A stretch of DNA of 64,000 nucleotides. Origin: Apostichopus japonicus (lineage: Eukaryota > Echinodermata > Holothuroidea > Aspidochirotida > Stichopodidae). Positions within the stretch are counted from its first letter, which is position 1. The number at the start of each line of letters is the position of its first letter. The position numbers were made by a program, and so were the translations under genes. The stretch is taken from NCBI RefSeq assembly GCF_037975245.1, contig NC_092580.1, positions 24,631,001-24,695,000 of the forward strand. The letters are read 5' to 3'. Shown piece by piece: positions 26,901 to 36,536 of the stretch. The notes beneath the pieces are model-generated. The model did not search any database. It was not told the origin of the DNA and was given only the letters and a program-made list of their open reading frames with translations.

Positions 26901-28106
26901 GTAAAAGATCGGCAAAAGACGTCATCACCGGGGTTCGAACCACGGATGCAAAAGAGAGTCTCGATCATCAGCTCGTACAGCGCGCCAAGCCATCCCGCCA
27001 CTGTATGGACTGAGAAATTAGGTGGATTAACTAATACTTACAGCTTCCAGTGTAGGCACGTGCTGTAAAAGATCGGCAAAAGACGTCATCACCGGGGTTC
27101 GAACCACGGATGCAAAAGAGAGTCTCGATCATCAGCTCGTACAGCGCGCCAAGCCATCCCGCCACTGTATGGACTGAGAAATTAGGTGGATTAACTAATA
27201 CTTACAGCTCCCAGTGTAGGCACGTGCTGTAAAAGATCGGCAAAAGACGTCATCACCGGGGTTCGAACCACGGATGCAAAAGAGAGTCTCGATCATCAGC
27301 TCGTACAGCGCGCCAAGCCATCCCGCCACTGTATGGACTGAGAAATTAGGTGGATTAACTAATACTTACAGCTCCCAGTGTAGGCACGTGCTGTAAAAGA
27401 TCGGCAAAAGACGTCATCACCGGGGTTCGAACCACGGATGCAAAAGAGAGTCTCGATCATCAGCTCGTACAGCGCGCCAAGCCATCCCGCCACTGTATGG
27501 ACTGAGACATTAGGTGGATTAACTAATACTTACAGCTCCCAGTGTAGGCACGTGCTGTAAAAGATCGGCAAAAGACGTCATCACCGGGGTTCGAACCACG
27601 GATGCAAAAGAGAGTCTCGATCATCAGCTCGTACAGTGCGCCAAGCCATCCCGCCACTGTGTGGACTGAGAAATTAGGTGGATTAACTAATACTTACAGC
27701 TCCCAGTGTAGGCACGTGCTGTAAAAGATCGGCAAAAGACGTCATCACCGGGGTTCGAACCACGGATGCAAAAGAGAGTCTCGATCATCAGCTCGTACAG
27801 TGCGCCAAGCCATCCCGCCACTGTGTGGACTGAGAAATTAGGTGGATTAACTAATACTTACAGCTCCCAGTGTAGGCACGTGCTGTAAAAGATCGGCAAA
27901 AGACGTCATCACCGGGGTTCGAACCACGGATGCAAAAGAGAGTCTCGATCATCAGCTCGTACAGTGCGCCAAGCCATCCCGCCACTGTGTTGACTGAGAA
28001 ATTAGGTGGATTAACTAATACTTACAGCTCCCAGTGTAGGCACGTGCTGTAAAAGATCGGCAAAAGACGTCATCACCGGGGTTCGAACCACGGATGCAAA
28101 AGAGAG

Positions 28107-28392
28107 GAAAGAGAGGACATTTCCCCGAATATTTTAGGTTGGGGAATATCCCCCTATAATTGGTGGCATAGTTTTTTATTTGTGGCTATAAATAGAAAAT
28201 TGTGCGTGAGATTATTTATCCAAATCATATTTGGCGGTGGCTACACCTTCATCCAACTTATGCTGTATGAGGTAAATGACACTTCGTGGTCGTTTCTGTG
28301 ACCTGTGACCGTACAGCAAGTTGTCACTAATGATTATTAACATAATATCTGTACATCTCTTGTATATATACGGAAGCGTAGAAGGGACATTG
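28107..28392. other. Unassigned spacer between the two satellite arrays
   Basis: AT-rich single-copy-looking sequence between the 164-bp and 105-bp arrays. I see no gene, no terminal inverted repeat and no target duplication here. Confidence 0.5.
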
Positions 28393-29420
28393 TATTGACG
28401 AGTTACCAACTTGACAAAACCACAATTATCTGCAAATTGACGAGTTGTCGAGATGGTAACGTGACAAAATTCAGAAAATTGACGTTTTGACGAGATAACG
28501 AATCTCGTCAATGCATCAATTTTCTGCAAATTGACGAGTTGCACAGTTACTACCATCTCGACAAGATGACAAAATTCAGAAAATTGACGTTTTGACGAGA
28601 TAACGGATCTCGTCAATGCATCAATTTTCTACAAATTGACGAGTTGCACAGTTACTACCATTTCGACAGCATGACAAAATTCAGAAAATTGACGTTTTGA
28701 CGAGATAACGGATCTCGTCAATGCATCAATTTTCTGCAAATTGACGAGTTGCACAGTTACTACCATCTCGACAACATGACAAAATTCAGAAAATTGACGT
28801 TTTGACGAGATAACGGATCTCGTCAATGCATCAATTTTCTACAAATTGACGGGTTGCACAGTTACTACCATCTCGACAACATGACAACATTCAGAAAATT
28901 GACGTTTTGACGAGATAACAGATCTCGTCAATGCATCAATTTTCTGCAAATTGACGAGTTGTACAGTTACTACCATTTCAACAACATGACAAAATTCAGA
29001 AAATTGACGTTTTGACGAGATAACGGATCTCGTCAATGCATCAATTTTCTGCAAATTGACGAGTTGCACAGTTACTACCATCTCGACAGCATGACAAAAT
29101 TCAGAAATTGACGTTTTGACGAGATAACGGATCTCGTCAATGCATCAATTTTCTACAAATTGACGAGTTGCACAGTTACTACCATCTCGACAGCATGACA
29201 AAATTCAGAAAATTGACGTTTTGACGAGATAACGGATCTCGTCAATGCATCAATTTTCTGCAAATTGACGAGTTGCACACTTACTACGTATAACATCTCG
29301 ACAAGATGACAAAATTCAGAAAATTGATGCATTGACGAGATCCGTTATCTCGTCAAAACGTCAATTTTCTGAATTTTGTCATCTTGTCGAGTTGGTAGTA
29401 AATGTGCAACTCGTCAATTT
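28393..29420. repeat. 105-bp tandem repeat array with an internal hairpin in each unit
   Basis: Unit starts (TTGACGAGTTGCACAG) fall at 28531, 28636, 28741 and 28846, giving a period of 105 bp and about nine to ten copies including diverged copies at the left edge. Each unit contains two nested complementary arms: an 11-bp stem (CAGAAAATTGA with TCAATTTTCTG), a 4x4 internal loop, a 10-bp stem (TTGACGAGAT with ATCTCGTCAA) and a 5-nt loop (AACGG). Because 105 is a multiple of three, 35-residue repeats stay open on the minus strand, but a recurring TGC-to-TAC change puts stops in alternate units, so the array is not coding. Confidence 0.93.
29262..29420. repeat. Fold-back palindrome ending the 105-bp array
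   Basis: The last unit reads into its own reverse complement. The inner arms 29297-29327 and 29361-29391 are exact complements of 31 bp. Inside them lies the 10-bp hairpin with its loop read as CCGTT instead of AACGG, showing that orientation flips at the hairpin. Outer, less perfect arms (TTGACGAGTTGCACA on the left, TGTGCAACTCGTCAA on the right) extend the palindrome to about 159 bp. Confidence 0.88.
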
Positions 29421-29667
29421 GGCCCAGTCGAAACCGCCTCTAGAATATGCTGTATCTTTACACGGGGGTATTTTACCAAACACTGACTCTTACTTTGCAA
29501 AACATGAACACACAATAAACCAGGGTGGTTGTCCAACTCTTTCGTAGAAAGTTACAACAGAACTGTAGTAACAATAGCAAATACCAGCAATGGAAATACC
29601 CGTCGAGACTTTGGGTACCTACCGTTCGGAACAACTGGGTTGAGTGACACCGGATGGGCCTCAATTA

Positions 29668-30290
29668 GGGACAAACTAAAATGAATGACAGCGAATGACC
29701 GAATGACAATTGACTTTGTACAGGGTTAATTATCATTCGCGAATGACAGCGAATGACAACGAATGACAAAGAAGGACAGTGTTGAGTGGAGATAAAGAGA
29801 TTAACGGAGTGGAGTACAGTAAACTGCTGTTATTGGTTTTCTGCGCAAAAATGATTTGAGTAAAATCGCATGTTATGTGGTTGCAGGGTTTTGGTGTAAT
29901 TTACGGATAGAAACCACAGGGAAGGTTTTTGTGTGAGAATGCGCTTGAGTGCTGTGCTTTTTACCTCTGTAGATATATATAGAAAGATAACTGAAACCGT
30001 TTCAAGATTATAGTATTGTTAGTCTCTAACAATTAATATCAGAAAAAATGACGTTAAATTTACTTTTTAAAATCAGACTTACAATTTCGCTTACTATAAG
30101 GTGCGTTTTTATCTTGTCCGTACTTTACTAGATCTAGATACCCACGAAGTCTGAACTGTGATATGCGGTTGAAGCAAATGTCTGTGCTGTCATTACTGTC
30201 ATTCGTTTTAGTCGACGCAATTTTTTAGTGTGTACAACATATTGTCATTCGTTATGTGTAACGCAATTGTCATTCGTTTTAGTAACACCC
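29668..30290. mobile_element. 623-bp MITE-like DNA transposon with 8-9-bp target duplication
   Basis: The ends are imperfect inverted repeats: the left end reads GGGACAAACTAAAATGAATG and the complement of the right end reads GGGTGTTACTAAAACGAATG. They are flanked by the direct repeat CTCAATTA (29660-29667 and 30291-30298), extendable to CCTCAATTA. Subterminal copies of GAATGACA occur in direct orientation on the left and inverted on the right (TGTCATTC). There is no transposase-length reading frame, so it is non-autonomous. The 8-9-bp duplication would suit hAT, P or Mutator-like mobilisation. The termini do not let me choose among them. Confidence 0.75.
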
Positions 30291-30298
30291 CTCAATTA

Positions 30299-31053
30299 TG
30301 AAGCGACAAGTTGACGTTACATCCTTTACAGATAACCTTAATGTTTGCAATGTAGGCTAATTCTAGTTCCGATTAACTATTTTCACCACTTCATATTATG
30401 CCTTATTGATCAATATCAGAAGGCAGTACGAATATTTGATTCCATGAAAAACCAAACTCATGGAAGAGTTGTTCATAATCTTCAAACTTTTTTTTAACCG
30501 CCTGCAACAGAAGGGAATTAATTAGCAACTTGCCAAATATATTATGCAACAAGGGCAAATCGAAAGTTAAGAATGAAGTCATGACATTGCAACCAGACAG
30601 TAGCAGTTGCAGTGTTTTCTGTTGTAACGCAATTAGATATGTTTGCCTGGGAGAGGGCATGCCTCCTTCGAGTTCTGCGATAGAAATTTCCGACGCGCGA
30701 TACAAGCTCATTAAAAGTACATTAGATGCAGCAGAATGGGTACACGAAGATTTGTATAAAATCACGAGACAACAAGGAAAGTGGTAAAAATATGAACATT
30801 TGATTTGATTAAGGAAAAGTTATATGATATCCCTTGATACTAACTTTTATGAGCCAATTGCAGACAGACTTTTCGATATTCGTATTCATGTATAACCAAC
30901 TGTTCGGACGTGTTAAATTATTGTAATTGAAGTTACATACATAACTTTAAAGATTGCCCGATATTCGTGCTTTTTAATGTCATAACGACACGTTTCCAAT
31001 ACTAAGTACGAAAAACGATATGCGTTTACTTGGATATATATAAGTGTAAATAA

Positions 31054-31058
<5 letters not shown>
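30299..31058. other. Intergenic, no supported gene
   Basis: Overlapping reading frames of 85 residues (+, 30530-30787) and 120 residues (-, 30403-30765) occupy the same DNA. Neither resembles a family I know and neither has a convincing splice context. I leave the stretch unassigned. Confidence 0.4.

Positions 31059-31126
<68 letters not shown>
31059..31126. repeat. (TA)n microsatellite, about 34 repeats
   Basis: An uninterrupted run of alternating T and A, flanked on both sides by imperfect TA-rich sequence. It produces a meaningless Tyr/Ile-rich frame on the minus strand. Confidence 0.97.
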
Positions 31127-31130
<4 letters not shown>

Positions 31131-31165
31131 CATGTATATATATTAATATACTTATACTTTTATAG

Positions 31166-31235
31166 GTGTGTAAAAGTAAGTTGGCCTGACGTTTCGATCC
31201 TAGCAGGATCTTCTCCAAAGGCTAAAAAAAATTAT
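31166..31235 (-). mobile_element. Possible Penelope-like retroelement terminus (relic)
   Basis: The segment contains GACGTTTCGATCC followed by TAGCAGGATC, so the complement folds as a GATCCT/AGGATC stem followed directly by GAAAC. I associate this arrangement with terminal regions of Penelope-like elements, which can carry hammerhead-type ribozymes. The position expected for a CUGANGA core reads TTGGAGA here, so a working ribozyme is unlikely. No reverse transcriptase or GIY-YIG reading frame is nearby. The identification rests on pattern memory and is tentative. Confidence 0.3.
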
Positions 31236-31489
31236 AGGTGAAATCAAACTAAATGATAAAAGATGTGAAACGGCACCAACTTATATTTCCTTATTATTGT
31301 CCTCATCTTCCCCTCATTGTGTTATTCTGCCTATGTGGTCAGTGTGTATTCGTTTGAGGGTATCCTTTAAATTAAATTAAATTTCCATCCGTCTTGTTAG
31401 TTATTATTTTGTTATACAGTGTATTTGGTGTATACGTGTTACTTATAAATTATAGGTACATAACCACCACATGGCATTGTTTATTATAT

Positions 31490-32820
31490 CAGGGGCGTAT
31501 CCAGGATTTTCCAATAGGGGGGCGCCAGGCATGAATGATCGCCGTCCTGGGGGAAGGGTCTAAGGGGAGGGGGTATACAATTTTTGCTTTCAAAGAAGGG
31601 CTGAAATGCAAAGTGGTGTCATATGCATGGGCGGCGATCCGTACTTCCGAGTGGGGGGGGGGGGATATGACCTTGTTGACTATCTAAGCGTAGTGCCACC
31701 ATGAGTTTGCGCGAAGCGTACAAGAAAATTTTGGGATTAACAAACCCTCTAGATGGCCGGAAACGGCACTTCCCGAGGTTTCCAAGAGGCATATACCCAA
31801 CTTTAAAATAGGGATGTCATGTCCGAAATATCTCATAATCAGGATCCAAAATACTTTTTTTTTTAATTTCGGGTGTTATTTTGGGAAAATTGCCCCTGTC
31901 AATCTTGTTTCAGGCGCAACGTTAGAATGTTCGAGAGCTCTGTTATATTATTCGATGAAGAAAATGGCCTCATGCAGGCTATTATAGGCCTATACACATG
32001 CAATACACAATTACACATAGTTACATTCCTAGGTACCGATTGCTAGGGCATCCAGGTGAAACGTGTATTAAGCATTACCCTGGTTACATGAGATTCTCAG
32101 CTGTTCGAGGGAACATGTACGTGTGTAGGCCTACTATAGGGCCTATATGAATACTATGAGGGTGCATACATGTACTATATCAATACCGTGGGCACAATAA
32201 TACATTTTGTTGTTATAGGGCCAATGAAGCCTACAGTCAACTATTTTTGCTTTATAAAGACGCTTTATTTGTAAAGATCGCACTGCGTTTATGGTAGGCG
32301 AGAAATGAAGCTAAAAAAGAGCCGTACATTAACGAAGATGCATAAATGTAGGCATGAAAATATTCTTATCCCTGGCATTTGGTGGGGGGGATATGGTGCA
32401 TTACATCCCCTCCACCCATTTTCATGGGGGGATATATCCCCCCCTCCACCCAGGATCGCCGCCCATGGCCATATGTGATCCATTTTTCGACCTTAATAAT
32501 AAGCAACATTTCCAGTAAATATGGACACAAAATGCACAATTTAGTATGGCTGGCATGTCATTTAGTGTTTATAGTGATAATACAAACACAATTACCATCT
32601 ATGTTCTAAAACTATTATGCCGCCGAACTTCGCCAGAACCTTTTTTTGGCAAACAAAAAATAAAGCATACGGGAGGGGGGGGGGGGTTGAGCGATCACCG
32701 ACATCTCACATAAAGGTCGTCATCAATTTTTTTTTTTTTTTTTGCTAAACTTTTTTTTTTTTTTGGTGACGGCCAATAGGGGGGGGGCGCGCCTGTTGCG
32801 CCCCCCTGGATACGCCCCTG
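31490..32820. mobile_element. hAT-like non-autonomous DNA transposon (outer element)
   Basis: The ends are CAGGGGCGTATCCAGG at 31490 and its complement CCTGGATACGCCCCTG ending at 32820. The 7-bp ATTATAT lies immediately outside both ends, consistent with the 7-8-bp duplications of hAT elements. It is filled with G- and C-runs and a nested second element (31626-32467). No transposase frame is present. Confidence 0.85.
31626..32467. mobile_element. Nested hAT-like element inside the 31490-32820 element
   Basis: The inverted ends CATGGGCGGCGATCC (31626) and GGATCGCCGCCCATG (ending 32467) are exact complements. The flanking octamers GTCATATG (31618-31625) and GCCATATG (32468-32475) match at seven of eight positions. 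Near its left end (31678-31736, complement) it carries the dispersed module also found at 46831, 56473 and 58039. Confidence 0.75.
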
Positions 32821-32828
32821 ATTATATT

Positions 32829-33756
32829 ACATGTTTATTAAGACTTCTTCATTCACAGCTATTCCTAAGTTCATGTAGACATGGACAGTTCCATGGACAA
32901 AATGAAGAATGCTATTCAAGACTGCAGTATGTGGCACACCATGTGGCAATGATTGTTGTTGGTTTTTTATACCGTCTTTGCTTTTTGTTGTATATTTGTT
33001 CGGGTGTGTGTTTTACTGATTTTTTGCTTTCTTTTACGGTATCACATTTAACCAGATTATGTTATTCGATTGATGTGACTGACTTATAATACACTTTTAT
33101 TACTGCAGTAAAATATAACTTTTCGTATCCTGTCTGCGTTAAATGTTGTGTTTCATGCTCAAAGCAGTTCGACTGGGGTTCAAATATATTGTTCTCAACT
33201 TAGTAAATCATGATAGGCGGATAAAGGCTGGCCAAAACAAAATTATTTCACCACAAATTCTGATCACTCTGGAAAGGCAACTGATTATAGCGTTTTTGCT
33301 TGCGTTGCCATGATATTTCCACTTTGGAAATAACCCTGAAGAGCTAGATATTAAGGTATGGCCCCTTCGGTAAATCCGCCCTATTCCCACTCTAAAGGCG
33401 GAAGAATTCGATGTATAATAGTGACCTCTCGGGATTCATCCGCCCCCCCTCCTTCAAACAAAAAAATAGGTAAACAATTAATTTATTCAACTGGTTTACG
33501 ACTTCGTTTTAATCCCATTAACCTCACCGTTATCATCACTGCCAATTAAACTGATAAAAATACAGCTTTGAGTCTAGGATATAGCTCCCCGGCACGGTGT
33601 CTGATGTCTTTCACCGAGCCAACGCTCAAAATATGACAGACAATCATTTGCTTCTAGAACACATAGTTTAATAGTTTAAAGACAAAACAGTGATTATAAA
33701 TATCATTCACGTTCACATAAGTTCAAATGTGGGTACTGTTGCCTGTTTGCCATAAG
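32829..33756. other. Intergenic, no supported gene
   Basis: AT-rich sequence with short C-runs near 33445. Reading frames are short, have no recognisable domain and are not conserved-looking. A 9-11-bp G/C-rich block near 33360-33460 may be another decayed transposon end. Confidence 0.4.
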
Positions 33757-34079
33757 GATAAGCCCAAGGGCGTAGGAACTGGGGCGCTGGGGGCGCCAGC
33801 CCCCCCCCAGTTAAAAATGTGGAGGGGCGGAAGTATCATTCCGCCCCCCCCCCCCCGGTTCGCAAGTCAGAAAACCCATCTTCATTTCCAAATGAGAAAA
33901 AAATCTCATTTGGAGCACCAAATTGCATCTAAGGCCAGGTGAAAATACAAAATTAAGTTAACAAAATGGAGTTGGTGTTGAAGTGTGCTATATTGCACCA
34001 AATTGCATCTGAGGCCACCAAGAAATGCAAAAAATTCCAAAGGGGAGGGGAAACCCCCTCTCCTTAGACCCCTCCCCCA

Positions 34080-35102
34080 GGCCGGCCGCGAATATTTTTT
34101 TCCCAAACTGAACTGACACTGAAATTATTTCCTCGATTCTGATTGGCTGATCAAAGCCGGAATGGTAGTCTGCGTTTATCATTGAATGTATGTGACACTG
34201 TTAGTGTTGGTGATACCAATCCTCATGGGCCGCATCATGTCAAAAATACGTGTGTAGGCCTTATATAGGCTAAGTTAGTATGTAGGCCTAAGTGTGCCTA
34301 CATGTAGATACAATGTGAGGCTTCCAGTTATCAAGAGCTACTGTAAAGGCGGTACGGCCTATATTAGTGAATTTGAGATCTCGAACTAATACGAATACGT
34401 ATATACGGTTAATGCAGGCCTACTAGGTCACCATGTACAAGAACTTCTAATGGTGCTGGTAAACATATGTGTTTCCGTACGTAGGCCTCAGTTATAAGGC
34501 TATATACAACTAGTTAACAAGTCAAAGACACAGACATATCGTCAAATGCCATGTTTGTGTACACTCAATGGCTGACACACACTCACTCGCGCGTCTTCAT
34601 GGCCAATGCATATTCGACTAGGCCTGCCTAGATTCATTTACTGAATACATTTTGAATTTATGATTATAAAACTATCGCAACCCTGAATGTACACAAACAC
34701 CTCGTACACACGTACATCGGCTACATGTATACAATTACAAATGCACTGTTTTATTGTGTTGTATACTATACAAAGTACAATAGGCTACATAACATGTATG
34801 TGCTGTGTAGAGCGGAGTCAAGCGAGTAAACAAACGATCGAGGACTGCCTATAATGGGCGCAGTAGTTGGGAATAGTTGCTTCACTATATACTTTCGTTC
34901 ATATATACCTACCAAAAGTTCTGGGAAGTTGCTAATGTGAATATCTTAAATTTGTTCGGGTTGATCAAACTGATATCGACAGATTATGGAGGATCGATGT
35001 TGAAAACTAAAGTATATCACGTGCTCGCTGAGAACCAATCAGAATCGAGGAAATAATTTCAGCGTCAGTTCAGTTTGGGAAAAAAATATTCGCAGGCCGG
35101 CC
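34080..35102. mobile_element. Inverted-repeat module A within the 2.76-kb element
   Basis: The arms 34080-34146 and 35034-35102 are near-perfect complements over about 65 bp, starting at GGCCGGCC and running through a T-tract and CCCAAACTGAACTGAC to an inverted CCAAT box (GATTGG). The interior of roughly 890 bp has no gene. It contains several TAGGCCTA-type octamers. The outer GGCCGGCC is shared with module B, which abuts it. Confidence 0.8.
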
Positions 35103-36472
35103 AGCGAATTTTTTTTTCCCAAACAGGTTTGCAATTGTGTGTAAATAGTCGCTCATGATTGGTCGGAGAAGTTACGTCATCACAATGGAAACCCTTCACT
35201 TCAAGGTTATCAAAATGTCTGCATCCATTCGTTGCAACGAAGATATACCCGTTCAAAATTACCCGCAGCTTTTCGTTAATATATGTAGATGTGTTTGGAA
35301 TTGGTTTAGACATATTGAGCACACTATAGTATTGTATGATCTACTTTGATCGAAGATTTCTGTGAAGGCATTAATCGATAACATCGCACAGTGAAAGTTT
35401 CGTACAGGGGTACATAACACATGCGCTGTAGGCCTATATGTATTAAAACTGTGTATAGTAAAGGCTTCATAATTGACGCACCCCCGTAATTGACGCACCT
35501 TCAATTATTACTAGCAACGATAGAGCAGGCCACTTAAACTTTTTGCAGTCTAGCAAAATTAGATATTTCATGAGTTTGAATCCATTTCAGCTATTTGCTG
35601 ACCAAATTGTGACACTTTTTAAGCTTTTAAAACCCTCCCCCTAGTTTTGCACGTTTTTTGGGCATTTGGAAATCTTACACCCTAAAAATAACCAACATTA
35701 CCTCATTATGATAACACTACTCTCTGGGACCTGACCTGTCTGAGCTTAGACGCTCAGAGCAAAGCAAACAACATCTAAAGTCAATGGATGTATACTAAGG
35801 CCTACACTACAGTTAGCTTATCGACGAATGTGCAATTTAGGGGTATGGAAGAACTTGACACGGCAGACATTTTGTGGTCAAATTCTGCTGAAGTGTACGG
35901 TGCATAAGCACAGAACCTTAATTATTTTGAGATCGTAACATTTCTGAGGAACTACACATATGAAAAACACATACAGTTGAGTGATTTGGATTTTTCCTTG
36001 ATAGACATCGTTGATAAAATCCTTAAGTGCGTCAATTATGAGCCCACCATGCTACACAGTGCAGTGACGGAAATATATCATATTGTACACTATACTGTTT
36101 TGCGTATATTCGTTCAAGACTGTACTCGCGTCGTGAAGTTGATTTTGGTGTAGGCCTACCCTTTCCACGAAACGAATTCTGATTTTAATAGAACGGCTGA
36201 CGAATCTTGAATGACGTAAACACGAACCCGATAGAATGTAGCGTATATATAATAAGTAAGGTCAACATGTTATCCAAGCATTAAAAGTAAAGTTAGGGCG
36301 TTTGCAGGGAAATCGCGTAACAAGACTTTATTAAGTGTCAGTGTGTAACTCAGTGTATGCCTTCGAACTTCGAAGCGATGGTCATTATTGATGCTGACGT
36401 CACGAGCAATCTGATTGGCTGAAAACTCCGTAATTGCAAACCTGTTTGGGAAAAAAAAATTCGCGGCCGGCC
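35094..36472. mobile_element. Inverted-repeat module B, abutting module A
   Basis: The left arm begins GGCCGGCCAGCGAATT and continues through a T-tract to CCCAAACAGGTTTGCAATTG. The right arm ends at 36472 with the complementary order (GCAAACCTGTTTGGG, A-tract, GCGGCCGGCC). Both arms begin like those of module A, then diverge, so the two modules are relatives with separate subterminal sequences. CCAAT-type (ATTGG) and CRE-like (TTACGTCA, TGACGTCA) motifs lie just inside the arms. Confidence 0.72.
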
Positions 36473-36536
36473 ATCAGTCTTCAGCCCCCCCCCCCCTCCC
36501 CACTCAAAAGTACCTTCATACGCCACTGGATAAGCC

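Larger units (their letters stand above)
1..28106. repeat. 164-bp satellite DNA array, about 171 head-to-tail copies
   Basis: The same unit recurs with a period of 164 bp (unit starts at 1, 165, 329 and so on) across the whole stretch with no inserted sequence. Most copies differ at only a handful of positions. Length variants are rare: extra A residues after ACTGA (for example near 4054 and 12243) and a 6-bp deletion in two copies (near 10138 and 11447). Recurrent diagnostic variants are CAGATTAGG/CAGTGTAGG, CAGCTCG/CAGCCCG, ACAGTGCG/ACAGCGCG and GAGAAATT/GAGACATT. The array begins before the window and ends mid-unit at 28106. No reading frame of useful length exists in it. The high homogeneity is what unequal exchange or amplification produces. 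A centromeric or pericentromeric location is possible but not shown. Confidence 0.98.
33765..36528. mobile_element. 2764-bp hAT-like element with perfect 8-bp target duplication
   Basis: The left end CAAGGGCGTAGGAAC and the complement of the right end CAGTGGCGTATGAAG agree at most positions and fit the hAT pattern CAGNGGCGTANGAA. GATAAGCC is repeated exactly on both sides (33757-33764 and 36529-36536). Inside are poly-C/poly-G runs next to each end, a short stretch repeated at 33902-33932 and 33994-34019 (caccaaattgcatct), and two large inverted-repeat modules described separately. No transposase-length frame is visible. Confidence 0.88.

Noticed and set aside
1-28106. CRISPR array or tandem tRNA gene cluster
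   Set aside because: There are no unique spacers between repeats, and the tRNA-like part lacks an acceptor stem and a proper anticodon arm.
1-28106. CENP-B box in the satellite unit
   Set aside because: TTCGAACCACGG keeps TTCG and the A, but the CGGG part of the box is missing.
28212-29081. Proteins with 35-residue repeats on the minus strand
   Set aside because: They are translations of the 105-bp satellite. Alternate units contain an in-frame stop and other units differ at random.
30403-30787. Overlapping frames of 120 and 85 residues
   Set aside because: No recognisable domain, no splice partners, and opposite-strand overlap without supporting signals.
30913-31218. Tyr/Ile-rich 101-residue frame
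   Set aside because: It is a translation of the TA microsatellite.
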